In this document: positions 35,498 to 46,194 of the stretch, piece by piece
How positions within the stretch are numbered: the stretch's first letter is position 1
Layout of the letters: each line of letters starts with the position of its first letter
Assembly (NCBI GenBank): GCA_000309865.1
Contig: AMGN01000004.1
Location: forward strand, 62,001 to 126,000
DNA: 64,000 bases
Direction of reading: 5' to 3'
From: Methanobacterium sp. Maddingley MBC34
GTDB taxonomy: Archaea > Methanobacteriota > Methanobacteria > Methanobacteriales > Methanobacteriaceae
Made by a program: the position numbers and the translations under genes
The notes under the pieces: generated by a model
Seen by the model: the letters and a program-made list of their open reading frames with translations, nothing else
Told to the model about the DNA's origin: nothing
The model's database searches: none

Positions 35498-35828
35498 TTT
35501 AGGCCCTCCAATTTTTATTTGTATTATTTGTAGTGTATGTTTTCATTTTAAGTTCCATGTGTAATTCCATGTATAAATTCTTTATTGGGAATATTATAAA
35601 ACTTTATGCACATAAACACTCTAAAATCAAAATGATATATTTAAATAGACTATAAAGATTTAATTAAACTTCAAATTAATAAAAAAATCATTGTTAAGCA
35701 CATTGGGCCATATGATGGTGTTTAAACAATTTTCGTGGGAAAGAAGTATTGTTGATTACTTTAATTTTATATAGGAGATGGGTTATAATATTCTGTAGAT
35801 ACTTATTAGCACCATCAAAAGGTTTAAC
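35498..35828. other. Divergent intergenic region, DUF211 / Toprim protein
   Basis: This 331-base A+T-rich gap shows no coding frame or RNA gene. The promoter for the Toprim gene is probably at ttttatata (about 35765-35773). No repeat longer than a few bases was seen. Confidence 0.5.
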
Positions 35829-36248
<420 letters not shown>

Positions 36249-36334
36249 TAGTATTATCCAGATACTGATACTTCAGGCTGCATGATTTAGCCTCATTTTA
36301 TCAGCAGTATCTATACATTGATGGAGGCCCAAAA

Positions 36335-37498
<1,164 letters not shown>

Positions 37499-37538
37499 AC
37501 TAATAACCTTCCAGTAATTGGTAATGGATAATAGTGAT

Positions 37539-37583
37539 ATTAACCGTACTAACTTGCTCTATTGGGCATTAACCGTACTAACT
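37539..37583. repeat. 16-bp direct repeat, period 29
   Basis: attaaccgtactaact is found at 37539-37554 and 37568-37583 with no mismatch, in the gap between dnaG and the Lon-like gene. Confidence 0.8.
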
Positions 37584-37594
37584 ATCCAATTAAA

Positions 37595-37629
37595 GATAGC
37601 TATTCAGGAAATATTACCTAGTAGCTATC
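37595..37629. promoter_or_regulatory. Hairpin between dnaG and the Lon-like gene
   Basis: GATAGCTA (37595-37602) pairs with TAGCTATC (37622-37629), and inner AGG/CCT can also pair around AAATATTA. No T-run follows directly, so it is either an mRNA structure or an operator rather than a classic terminator. Confidence 0.4.
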
Positions 37630-37727
37630 AATCATTTATTTTCATTTATTATAAGAATTCATTTATTTTAAATTTAACATGACTTTTACTTGAACTGAAT
37701 GGGTTTAAAAAAAATTGAGGGAAAATC

Positions 37728-39239
37728 ATGTATATCAACATGAAAAAAGAATTTTTGGTAGATATCGAGAGCACAGCAGATATTCAAATACCTCAAGATC
37801 CCATGGAAAGAGTAATTGGCCATGATGATATTATAAAATTTGTTAAAATAGCCGCCAAACAACGCAGAAATCTCCTTCTGGTGGGTCCGCCAGGCATAGG
37901 AAAATCCCTCATAGCCCAAGCTATTTCAGTCCACCTTACCGAACCACAGGAAGAAATAACTGTTGTTCACAATCCTGAAAGGCCAGAAAGACCTTTCGTG
38001 GAGATAAAAACTAGAAAAGAAATAGAAAGCGAAATAAATGATTTAAAAAGGGCAGAGGGTGATTTGGTCACTCCCCAGGATGTTCCAGAGCTGGTGGCAG
38101 AACGTCTAGGATTTCGCTGCCCCAGTTGTGAAAGTTACACCAGTGCATATCAAAGTATATGCCCCCAATGTGGAGCAGATAAATATTCTCATATGAATGC
38201 CCGCAGAAAAAACTTAGGCGACCTTTTGGGAATGTTCGAGATGAACAATGGACCGGTGAACATTCCCCAGGACAGGGTTACCACCACCCGCATGAATCAA
38301 GGTCGGGAGGAAGTGGTGATCTACGAACGAGCCGATGGAGATAAAATCAAAATATTAGATCAGCAGGCCCTGGAAAAAAGAAGGGAAATGGTTGAAGAAA
38401 AACCCAAAAACATAATCGTCCCCCTGGAGCGTAAGAGCTTCATCCAGGCAACTGGTGCCAGTGAAACAGAGTTACTGGGTGATGTGCGCCATGATCCATA
38501 TGGTGGGCATCCTGATCTAGGAACTCAACCCTATGAGCGAGTTGTTCCTGGAGCGGTTCATGAAGCTCATGAAGGGGTGCTTTTCATTGATGAAATAGTC
38601 CATCTAGCCCCTTTGCAGCGTTATATCTTGAGTGCCATGCAGGATAAGGTCTTTCCCATTGTGGGTAGAAACCCCCAAAGCGCTGGAAGCTCAGTTAAGG
38701 TGGAAGATGTTCCCTGTGATTTCATCTTCGTAGCTGCCTGTAACATTAGGGATATTCAGTACATATTACCTCCCTTACGTTCCCGTATCCAGGGCGAAGG
38801 GTATGAAATGCTAATGCGTACCACCATGCCGAATACGGATGAGAACCAGGCAAAAATGGCACAGTTTGTGGCCCAAGAGATAGAAATGGATGGAAAAATA
38901 CCCCATGCCACCCGGAGTGCTGTTGAAATAGTTGTAGCGGAAGCTAAAAAAAGAGCCCGTATAATTGATGACCAGAATGATGCATTAACTTTAAGACTTC
39001 GGGATCTGGGGGGACTGGTGAGAATGGCTGGAGACATGGCAGTTATGGATGGAAGTCCTTTAATTGAGGATAAACACATAAATTTTGCTGTTAAAAATGC
39101 CATATCCATTGAGGACCAGATTCTGGAACGTTATCAATCCTTTGAACAGGCAATGGATAAAGATCTTTCCAGTTCACAGAAGATGCATTCAACACGAAAA
39201 GGCACACCCAATGACCACGTGGACCGTAGCTACCTTTAA
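37728..39239 (+). CDS. LonB-like AAA+ ATPase with zinc ribbon and no protease domain
   Basis: A 503-aa AAA+ protein. Walker A is GPPGIGKS (53-60) and Walker B is GVLFIDE (283-289). The segment GDVRHDPYGGHPDLGT leading to ERVVPGAVHEAHEGVLF closely resembles archaeal LonB. In LonB a membrane helix pair sits in the Walker A-B insert; here the insert carries a zinc ribbon, C131PSC and C145PQC, and no hydrophobic helix. The protein ends after the AAA+ lid region with a polar tail; the Ser-Lys protease domain is absent. It may act as an ATP-driven remodeller of protein or nucleoprotein. GAGGGA lies before the ATG at 37728. The gene is followed by a hairpin terminator. Confidence 0.88.
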   Translation: MYINMKKEFLVDIESTADIQIPQDPMERVIGHDDIIKFVKIAAKQRRNLLLVGPPGIGKSLIAQAISVHLTEPQEEITVVHNPERPERPFVEIKTRKEIESEINDLKRAEGDLVTPQDVPELVAERLGFRCPSCESYTSAYQSICPQCGADKYSHMNARRKNLGDLLGMFEMNNGPVNIPQDRVTTTRMNQGREEVVIYERADGDKIKILDQQALEKRREMVEEKPKNIIVPLERKSFIQATGASETELLGDVRHDPYGGHPDLGTQPYERVVPGAVHEAHEGVLFIDEIVHLAPLQRYILSAMQDKVFPIVGRNPQSAGSSVKVEDVPCDFIFVAACNIRDIQYILPPLRSRIQGEGYEMLMRTTMPNTDENQAKMAQFVAQEIEMDGKIPHATRSAVEIVVAEAKKRARIIDDQNDALTLRLRDLGGLVRMAGDMAVMDGSPLIEDKHINFAVKNAISIEDQILERYQSFEQAMDKDLSSSQKMHSTRKGTPNDHVDRSYL

Positions 39240-39240
39240 G

Positions 39241-39270
39241 AACCCATTAACCATTGGGGTTATTTTTTTG
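39241..39270 (+). terminator. Hairpin plus oligo-T terminator
   Basis: AACCC (39241-39245) pairs with GGGTT (39257-39261) and is followed by TATTTTTTTG. It lies directly behind the stop codon of the LonB-like gene. Confidence 0.6.
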
Positions 39271-39406
39271 TTTTTATTATGAAATTTGTACTCCAAATCC
39301 AATACTAAGTTCTAAAATCAAAAGATTTAATTATTCTAATGGCAATAGTGTTATAAAAATAGCCCGGATTTTAGTTTAAGCAATAAGAAAATTCATTACT
39401 GATACT

Positions 39407-40405
39407 ATGAACCATTATTCCAACGGAAACTGGAAATCATCCCAGGGGGATCCCACTGATATCAAAAGATTCGTGGGAAATGCTTCTGATTACCATCAAG
39501 AGAAGAACTTTTTAGAAGCCTTTGATCTCCCTGAAATGATGGAAGATTACCTCTTTGAATTGGAAATTCGAAACTACTCACGTAACACAATCAAAACATA
39601 CAGATCAATCATCAACAATTTCTACAAATTCCTGAAGGATGAAAAGGAATTATATGATGAAAGACAGGTTTTAAGGGGTTTTAAACGTTATATACGTCAC
39701 CTGAAGCGTGAGAAGAATGTCTCACAGAATTACATTTACCTGGTTACAGTGGTGGCCAAAAAATTCTTCGAATTTGGCGGAATACACATCCTGGAAGAGG
39801 TTAAAACTCCCAAAAGAACCAAATCTCTCCCTAAATCCCTTAATGAAGAGGAGGTTAAAAGTCTTATTAATGCCATGGATACTCACGATCCCGTTGACTC
39901 ATCATCACCAACCTCTGAATCCCTAAAACTTAGAAATAAGTTAATCCTGGCGTTGTTATATTCTTCAGGATTGAGGGTTTCTGAACTGGTCTCACTTCAG
40001 ACCAACAATGTTGATCTGGAAGAGCGAACCATTAGGATCAGGGGAAAGGGTGAAAAAGATAGAATTGTCCTGTTTGATGATTCCACCAAGCTGCTAATAG
40101 AGGATTTCCTGGAGAAAAGAACCTGTGAAAGTGAATATATTTTTGTGAATCGTTCCGGAAACCACCTAACACCTCGGTATGTTCAGATGATGATCAAGGA
40201 TTACGCACGGGTGGCAGGTATTAAAAAGAAAGTAACTCCCCACATATTACGGCACTCATTTGCCACTCACCTACTAAAAAATGGTGTGGACATTCGAGCT
40301 ATTCAACAGCTTTTAGGGCATTCTAATCTATCTACAACTCAAATTTACACCAGTGTGGATATGCAGACCCTTAAAAACGTTTATGACCGCGCTAAACTGC
40401 GTTGA
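39407..40405 (+). CDS. xerA: Tyrosine recombinase XerA
   Basis: Site-specific recombinase that resolves chromosome dimers at an archaeal dif site. It is 332 aa. Catalytic residues are R190 (SSGLRVSEL), K213 (GKGEKDR), H279 and R282 ([12 protein letters not shown]), H305 ([11 protein letters not shown]) and the nucleophile Y314 (IYTSV). An N-terminal SAM-like core-binding domain begins near residue 40. The first 40 residues ([13 protein letters not shown]) are a polar extension of uncertain value, since no strong ribosome-binding site marks the ATG at 39407; an internal start near M44 or M45 is possible. Chromosomal Xer rather than a mobile-element integrase is indicated by the housekeeping context. 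Confidence 0.93.
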   Translation: MNHYSNGNWKSSQGDPTDIKRFVGNASDYHQEKNFLEAFDLPEMMEDYLFELEIRNYSRNTIKTYRSIINNFYKFLKDEKELYDERQVLRGFKRYIRHLKREKNVSQNYIYLVTVVAKKFFEFGGIHILEEVKTPKRTKSLPKSLNEEEVKSLINAMDTHDPVDSSSPTSESLKLRNKLILALLYSSGLRVSELVSLQTNNVDLEERTIRIRGKGEKDRIVLFDDSTKLLIEDFLEKRTCESEYIFVNRSGNHLTPRYVQMMIKDYARVAGIKKKVTPHILRHSFATHLLKNGVDIRAIQQLLGHSNLSTTQIYTSVDMQTLKNVYDRAKLR

Positions 40406-40815
40406 TTATTTATTTTTATTTAATATAACTGTTATTTTTATTATTCTTTAAAGATTAGGATTATTTTCTAATATTTCCTTATTTTGTCTGTTAAATGGTA
40501 GATGTTCTTATTTGATTACTATCTTTTAATAATTTATAATAATATTTTAATAATATATCAATAAATCATTAGATATCTCATTTTAATTGAAATATTACGA
40601 TACAGTATTATAATCTCTAAAATCACCGTTATTTCTATTTTTTTTAATTTTTTCATTTTTTTTAAAAAAATTTTTAGAAAAATATTAATATTTTTAAAAT
40701 CAATAAACGATATAGGAATAAGATATTTATATTCGATATTTAACTTAGATATCAATAACCGATATTTATGGACAGATGTACTAATCAAAAAATCAGTACT
40801 CAAAAGAGGTATGAA
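40406..40815. other. A+T-rich intergenic region with padR upstream repeats
   Basis: This 410-base gap behind xerA is extremely A+T rich. Its last 120 bases contain three CGATAT motifs described separately. A possible 81-aa frame on the minus strand is low-complexity and is not called. No RNA gene seen. Confidence 0.5.
40699..40766 (+). promoter_or_regulatory. Candidate PadR operator cluster (CGATAT motifs)
   Basis: atcaataaacgatat (40700-40714) and atcaataaccgatat (40751-40765) are direct repeats with one mismatch. A third attcgatattta lies between them at about 40731-40742. The array is 50-115 bases upstream of the padR start, so it may be its autoregulatory site. Confidence 0.4.
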
Positions 40816-41118
<303 letters not shown>

Positions 41119-41172
41119 AATAAAAATATAATACTATACAGATAAGAATTTGTCATCCCTGTAATTTTAGGA

Positions 41173-42378
41173 GTGAATAATGGGAAATTAGTGTTTAAAA
41201 TGAAATTTAAACTCTCAAAGGATGCTATAAAGGATAATGCACTTAAATTCATAGTTCTCCTTGGAATTGTGAGTTTACTGGGGGACATGACATATGAAGG
41301 TGCTAGAAGTATTACTGGACCCTATCTAGCTTTACTGGGGGCCAGTGCTGCTGCAGTTGGTTTTGTGTCGGGGTTTGGGGAGATGGTTGGATATTCACTC
41401 CGTCTTGTTTCTGGTTACCTGGCAGATAAAACTAGACAATACTGGATCATGACCATAATAGGCTACGCAGTGAACCTCCTGGCAGTTCCTCTTTTAGCAC
41501 TTGCCGGAAACTGGCCAATGGCAGCATTACTTTTGATTGCAGAAAGAATGGGAAAGGCCATTAGAACCCCTCCCAGGGATGTAATGCTGTCCCATGCTAC
41601 GTCACAACTAGGTCGTGGTTGGGGGTTCGGCCTTCACGAAGCCATGGATCAAATTGGGGCGATATTGGGCCCCTTAATCGTTGCAATTATCTTATATTTT
41701 AATGGTAACTATCAGGCAGGTTTTGCATTCCTGTTATTACCTGCAGTTCTGGCTTTAGCGGTTCTAGTCACCTCCAGACTTCTATATCCTCATCCCCATG
41801 AACTGGAAATAAATACACCCAAACTTGAAACCAGGAGTCTAATGAAGGTTTACTGGATATACATTGTTGCCGTGGTTTTCATAGCCCTTGGATTTGCTGA
41901 TTTTCCATTGGTTGCCTATCACTTCCAGAAAGCACAAGTGGTCTCGCCAGTGGTCATTCCCATTTTTTACTCAGTAGCCATGGGTGTTGATGCCCTGGCA
42001 GCTCTAATATTCGGTCGATTATTTGATAAAATAGGGATGCGGGCCCTGGTAATTGCAGTTATAATCTCCGCATTTTTCGCACCCCTGGTATTCTGGGGTG
42101 ACTTTACCATGGCATTACTGGGAATGGCACTATGGGGAGTGGGTATGGGAGCTCAAGAATCCATAATGAGAGCTGCAGTAGCTGAAATGTCCCCAGTTGA
42201 TGTGAGAGGATCAGCATATGGTGTGTTTAGCACTATTTATGGTGTTTCCTGGTTTATTGGCAGTTTCACCATGGGAATTCTCTATGATTTTTCACTCACT
42301 TCCATGGTGATGTTTTCACTGGGGGCACAACTTTTTTCGGTGATTCCTCTAATTCTAATCAGAAATTATCGCCCTTAA
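41173..42378 (+). CDS. MFS transporter next to PadR
   Basis: A 401-aa 12-helix major facilitator. Characteristic segments are LVSLLGDMTYEGARSITGPYL-like start, the loop ERMGKAIRTPPRDVML (about residues 131-146) and GFGLHEAMDQIGAILGPL (about 157-174). These occur in a subgroup of putative drug or small-molecule efflux permeases. The start is uncertain: the listed GTG at 41173 directly abuts TAGGAG, and the ATG at 41200 (MKFKLSKD) is the other choice; both give the same first helix. It probably forms an operon with the PadR regulator. The substrate is unknown. Confidence 0.85.
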   Translation: MNNGKLVFKMKFKLSKDAIKDNALKFIVLLGIVSLLGDMTYEGARSITGPYLALLGASAAAVGFVSGFGEMVGYSLRLVSGYLADKTRQYWIMTIIGYAVNLLAVPLLALAGNWPMAALLLIAERMGKAIRTPPRDVMLSHATSQLGRGWGFGLHEAMDQIGAILGPLIVAIILYFNGNYQAGFAFLLLPAVLALAVLVTSRLLYPHPHELEINTPKLETRSLMKVYWIYIVAVVFIALGFADFPLVAYHFQKAQVVSPVVIPIFYSVAMGVDALAALIFGRLFDKIGMRALVIAVIISAFFAPLVFWGDFTMALLGMALWGVGMGAQESIMRAAVAEMSPVDVRGSAYGVFSTIYGVSWFIGSFTMGILYDFSLTSMVMFSLGAQLFSVIPLILIRNYRP

Positions 42379-42556
42379 CGTGCTTTAACTGTTAAACCAA
42401 TAATTAATTATAATGTTTCACTAAAAAACTGCAATTAATAAAATGAATTATAAAAAAAATATAAAGATTAAACAATAGATTAAATAAACAGACCAAAATA
42501 TCAAGTTAACCTAAATATCTAAATATGGATAATTGACCTGTAATTAATTAGGGGAA

Positions 42557-43549
42557 ATGATAGATACTAAAATTGAATATAAGGTGTTATTCTTGTCTTC
42601 AAGGGACTTTCCACGGCCACATCTGGTTTCAAGTAAATGTATAGAATTTGAGTCCTGCCGTTATAACGGCCTTATTATAAGAAGTAGCTTGGTGAAAAAG
42701 CTCAAAAACTACGTCAATTTCACACCAATATGTCCTGAAGTGGAAATAGGGCTGGGAATACCTCGTGAGCCCATTCACCTGGAAAAGGACCAGGACAAAA
42801 TAGAACTGATCCAACCGTCTACAGGATATAATTGCACAAGTAAAATGTCAGAATTTGCAGATTCATTTTTAACCTCTGTTGAAGGGGTTGATGGGTTTAT
42901 ATTGAAAAATAAATCCCCTTCTTGCGGTGTAAAGGCAGTAAAAGTTTATCCTAAAGGTGGGATGTCAAGACCATGGACCGATGGTGTTGGATTATTTGCT
43001 GCAGCGGTTTTCAGATGTTTCTCCTTTACTCCAGTGGAGGATGAAGGACGGCTGCGTAATTATCACCTGCGTGAAAATTTCCTAACCCGCATTTACACCC
43101 TGGCAGATTTCAGGGAAAATGTCTTAAATGGTGATTTTAGGGATTTACTTGATTTCCACACAAAAAATAAGCTTTTATTTTCATCATACAGTCAGATACA
43201 CTCCCGAAAACTGGGAAGATTGGTATCTAATTTGAGGGAGACAACTTATCCAGAGTTAGTTGAAAAATATGGAAACACCATGAAAAAGATGCTTCGTAAT
43301 GATCCTTTACCTCCTGCCAATATCAACGTTTTGATGCATGCATTTGGCCATTTTTCTGATTATCTTTCTCACTCAGAGAAGGCGTTTTTCTTGGAATCCC
43401 TGGAAAAATATCGTCAGGGAAGAGTACCTCTTTTAGTAAATCAAGACTTACTCAAATCATGGATTATCCGTTTTGACAACGAATATCTTGCTGATCAGAC
43501 CTTTTTCGAACCTTATCCTGAGGAATTAATGGAAATAACATTCATTTAA
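42557..43549 (+). CDS. DUF523-DUF1722 domain protein (YbgA-like)
   Basis: A 330-aa two-domain protein. The N-terminal DUF523 domain has SKCIEFESCRYNG (about residues 23-35), FTPICPEVEIGLGIPREP (about 55-72) and LKNKSPSCGVKAVKVY (about 115-130), with paired cysteines that could hold a metal or iron-sulfur cluster. The C-terminal DUF1722 domain runs from about 190 and includes KLLFSSYSQIHSRKLGRL and LVNQDLLKSWIIRFDNEYL. Full-length homologues in bacteria are called YbgA-like and sit near DNA photolyase genes. The GGGGAA upstream supports the ATG at 42557. It stands alone here. Function unknown. Confidence 0.88.
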   Translation: MIDTKIEYKVLFLSSRDFPRPHLVSSKCIEFESCRYNGLIIRSSLVKKLKNYVNFTPICPEVEIGLGIPREPIHLEKDQDKIELIQPSTGYNCTSKMSEFADSFLTSVEGVDGFILKNKSPSCGVKAVKVYPKGGMSRPWTDGVGLFAAAVFRCFSFTPVEDEGRLRNYHLRENFLTRIYTLADFRENVLNGDFRDLLDFHTKNKLLFSSYSQIHSRKLGRLVSNLRETTYPELVEKYGNTMKKMLRNDPLPPANINVLMHAFGHFSDYLSHSEKAFFLESLEKYRQGRVPLLVNQDLLKSWIIRFDNEYLADQTFFEPYPEELMEITFI

Positions 43550-43761
43550 TAACATTTACTCAGTTTGTGAATATTTTTATATATCCGGTGAAGAATCATC
43601 ATTAAAATAAAGTAATCATTAAGATAACTTTATATTGCTCATTGAATCTAATAAATAAAGGAGCTTCAATGGAGCTTTACCTAACTTTCTGAAGATTTTT
43701 TGAAATATTAGTATATGGCAGATAAGAAGTAAGCAATATCTGCTCTATGAATGTTTAAGTA

Positions 43762-43771
43762 CTGTATACAG
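43762..43771. promoter_or_regulatory. Palindrome upstream of bioY
   Basis: CTGTATACAG is a perfect 10-bp palindrome 33-42 bases before the bioY ATG, followed by gatacag which repeats half of it. It may be part of a TATA/operator region for biotin control. Only position and symmetry support this. Confidence 0.35.
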
Positions 43772-43803
43772 ATACAGAATTCATTACTATAAGAGTGATA
43801 AAA

Positions 43804-44421
43804 ATGGAAATCAGCATTGATAATTATTTTCGGAAGAGATATTCGCTTTTCGCCTGGCGTTCTAACACTTCCACGATAAATAAGGTGATCATGGCCTTTT
43901 TCATGGCATGTATCACTGGACTAATGGCTCAGGTGATAATACCCCTCCCATGGACTCCAGTACCTGTAACAGCCCAAACATTCGCTGTTTTAATGGCAGG
44001 TGTGGTTTTGGGTCGTTGGTGGGGTGGAATTAGTCAGGTAATGTATCTGGCAGTGGGCCTGCTGGGAGTACCCTGGTTTGCAGGACTCACTGGTGGTTAT
44101 GCCGTCCTTTTAGGTGCTACAGGAGGATATTTCCTGGGTTTCATTCTAACTGCATTTGTGATGGGCTATGTCACTGATAAATACGCTCAGTCTCGAAACT
44201 TCCGCCCAATGTTCGGGTTGATGTTCCTGGTAAACTTCGCATTTATCTACATCCCTGGTCTTCTGGGATTGGGATTATGGATGTACCTGGTTAAAGGAAC
44301 ATTCCCCACATTCCTAACCCTGATAAGCATGGGTCTTTTACCCTTCATTTTAGGTGACCTGTTGAAGATAGGTGGTGCAGCAGCACTCACCAAGGCAATA
44401 ACTCCAAAAGAAGAATATTAA
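43804..44421 (+). CDS. bioY: Biotin transporter BioY (ECF S component)
   Basis: Substrate-binding S component of an energy-coupling-factor transporter for biotin. From ATG 43804 (MEISIDNYFRKRYSLF) it is 205 aa; a GTG three codons upstream (43795) is also possible. Six helices are evident. Family motifs are VIIPLPWTPVPVTAQTFAVLMAG-like block (about residues 45-67), VMYLAVGLLGVPWFAGLTGG (about 78-97) and ATGGYFLGFI. It resembles solo BioY, as no EcfA or EcfT gene is nearby. A perfect hairpin terminator follows. Confidence 0.92.
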   Translation: MEISIDNYFRKRYSLFAWRSNTSTINKVIMAFFMACITGLMAQVIIPLPWTPVPVTAQTFAVLMAGVVLGRWWGGISQVMYLAVGLLGVPWFAGLTGGYAVLLGATGGYFLGFILTAFVMGYVTDKYAQSRNFRPMFGLMFLVNFAFIYIPGLLGLGLWMYLVKGTFPTFLTLISMGLLPFILGDLLKIGGAAALTKAITPKEEY

Positions 44422-44432
44422 ACCACTAAAAC

Positions 44433-44469
44433 AGATTTTATAATATTAATAAAATCTATTGGATTTTTT
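44433..44469 (+). terminator. Hairpin terminator after bioY
   Basis: AGATTTTAT (44433-44441) pairs perfectly with ATAAAATCT (44449-44457) around AATATTA and is followed by a T6 run (44464-44469). The same A/T stretch may contain the TATA box of the next gene. Confidence 0.55.
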
Positions 44470-44472
44470 CAT

Positions 44473-44904
44473 ATGGTGAAAAACCAGGAGGATGCCTGTT
44501 CTGATCCATTAAGGATCAGAGCCCATCATATTCTGTGCATGCAGGGATTTCAGGGACTTGGTTACAGTAAGGAATTCACCAAAAATATGACCCTGATAAC
44601 TGAAAAAATCCTAAATAACCATTCTTTTTTTATTAAAATTATAATTGGAGCGGACTCCATCTGCAAACACTGCCCCCATCTTTCAAACGGTGTGTGTAGA
44701 ATGGAAATGGGCTCTCTTAAATTTATTAGTTCTATGGACTCATTAGTTCTTAAAAAGTTAAATATGGAAGCAGGATCTGTGATCTCCTCTGCGCAGCTTA
44801 AAACTCTAACTGGGAATTTAAGTCCCAAAATAGTTAAAGAAATATGTGGGGACTGTGGCTGGAGGAATGATTGTCTTTATTTTCAGGAAAAATGTTTGAT
44901 CTAA
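44473..44904 (+). CDS. DUF1284 family cysteine-rich protein
   Basis: A 143-aa protein of DUF1284. The N-terminal DPLRIRAHHILCMQGFQG (about residues 12-29) is the hallmark. Cysteines are grouped as CKHCPHLSNGVC (about 62-73) and CGDCGWRNDCLYFQEKC at the C-terminus, a spacing that could coordinate an iron-sulfur cluster or zinc. I know no assigned function. The ATG at 44473 sits only 3 bases after the terminator T-run and has no clear ribosome-binding site. Leaderless translation from the upstream A/T box is therefore likely. Confidence 0.82.
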   Translation: MVKNQEDACSDPLRIRAHHILCMQGFQGLGYSKEFTKNMTLITEKILNNHSFFIKIIIGADSICKHCPHLSNGVCRMEMGSLKFISSMDSLVLKKLNMEAGSVISSAQLKTLTGNLSPKIVKEICGDCGWRNDCLYFQEKCLI

Positions 44905-45024
44905 AATATGTTTAATTTCACATCTTAAAGTTTAATTTTATATCTTCCAGATAATATCCTAAAGACATGAATACTAAAATTAGGGAATACTAAAAGTATG
45001 ATGATAAAATGAAAGAGGGAAAGT

Positions 45025-45474
45025 ATGGGGATTGAACACCAAAAATTCATGGCCGAAGCTTTAAAAGAGGCTCAGAAAAGTTTAAATAGTGGAGGAATTC
45101 CAATTGGGGCGGTCATTGTTAAAAATGGTGAAATAATAGGAAGAGGACATAATAAAAGGATTCAACGGAACTCCAGTATTCTCCATGCAGAGATGGATTG
45201 CCTGGAAAACGCGGGCAGGCTGAAATCAGATGATTATAAAAATTGTGTAATGTACACCACCCTTTCACCATGTGCCATGTGTTCAGGGGCAATGGAACTT
45301 TACAATATTCCCATGGTAGTTATTGGTGAGAATGAAAACTTTAAAGGCCCGGAACAATCTTTGATGGGTAAGGGAGTGAAGTTGATTAACCTGAACATGG
45401 ATTCGTGTAAAAAGATGCTGGGAACATTCATCCGAAACAATCCCGAACTATGGAATGAGGATATTGGGATATAA
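45025..45474 (+). CDS. Cytosine deaminase, fungal Fcy1-like
   Basis: A 149-aa zinc-dependent nucleobase deaminase. The zinc site is ILHAEMDC (H54, catalytic E56) and SPCAMCSG (C83, C86). From memory it aligns along its whole length with yeast cytosine deaminase Fcy1, including GIPIGAVIV, IIGRGHNKR, YTTLSPCAMC, IPMVVIGENENFKG and the C-terminal LWNEDIG (yeast WFEDIG), which closes over the active site. It should convert cytosine to uracil (pyrimidine salvage), though guanine or other bases remain possible. AGAGGGAAAG lies before the ATG at 45025. It is a lone gene in an accessory region, and transfer from bacteria is plausible. Confidence 0.85.
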   Translation: MGIEHQKFMAEALKEAQKSLNSGGIPIGAVIVKNGEIIGRGHNKRIQRNSSILHAEMDCLENAGRLKSDDYKNCVMYTTLSPCAMCSGAMELYNIPMVVIGENENFKGPEQSLMGKGVKLINLNMDSCKKMLGTFIRNNPELWNEDIGI

Positions 45475-45692
45475 TCGTGGAATGATTGGTTTTGGTGTTT
45501 GATAAGATAAATAGATTGGAACTATTTTTTTTATAAGATTTTATAAAGGAAAATTATTTTACAAAAAAATATCAATAATATATTACTATACGTTAAGAAC
45601 TTAAAATTCAGTAAAAAGATTTTTAGTTTAAAAAGAATCTGATTGCTGAAAATTTAGAAACATTTAAAAAAACATATAAAACACATGGGGCG

Positions 45693-46064
<372 letters not shown>

Positions 46065-46079
46065 AAACAATCAATTAAC

Positions 46080-46088
46080 TTTTTTTTT
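46080..46088 (+). terminator. Oligo-T terminator
   Basis: A nine-T run 15 bases behind the DUF5518-type gene, in the gap before the convergent TPR gene. No strong stem. Confidence 0.4.
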
Positions 46089-46109
46089 AATTATTTTCCA
46101 ATGTAAAAA

Positions 46110-46141
46110 AAATATTTATCCCTATTAAATATTTATCCCTA
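46110..46141. repeat. 15-bp direct repeat, period 17
   Basis: aaatatttatcccta at 46110-46124 is repeated exactly at 46127-46141. Confidence 0.8.
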
Positions 46142-46194
46142 ATAATTCATCTAAAAACTTATTAAAAACTATTTAATCTTAATTAGTATAATGA

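Noticed and set aside
39241..39270. Possible Xer dif site near xerA
   Set aside because: The stem and T-run fit a terminator; no 28-bp element with two 11-bp inverted arms and 6-bp spacer could be seen here.
39407..40405. Mobile-element integrase
   Set aside because: Sequence and context fit chromosomal XerA; there is no tRNA gene, att repeat or accessory cargo beside it.
40558..40803. Minus-strand 81-codon frame
   Set aside because: Lies in the padR upstream region with its repeats; sequence is low-complexity Ile/Lys and not protein-like.
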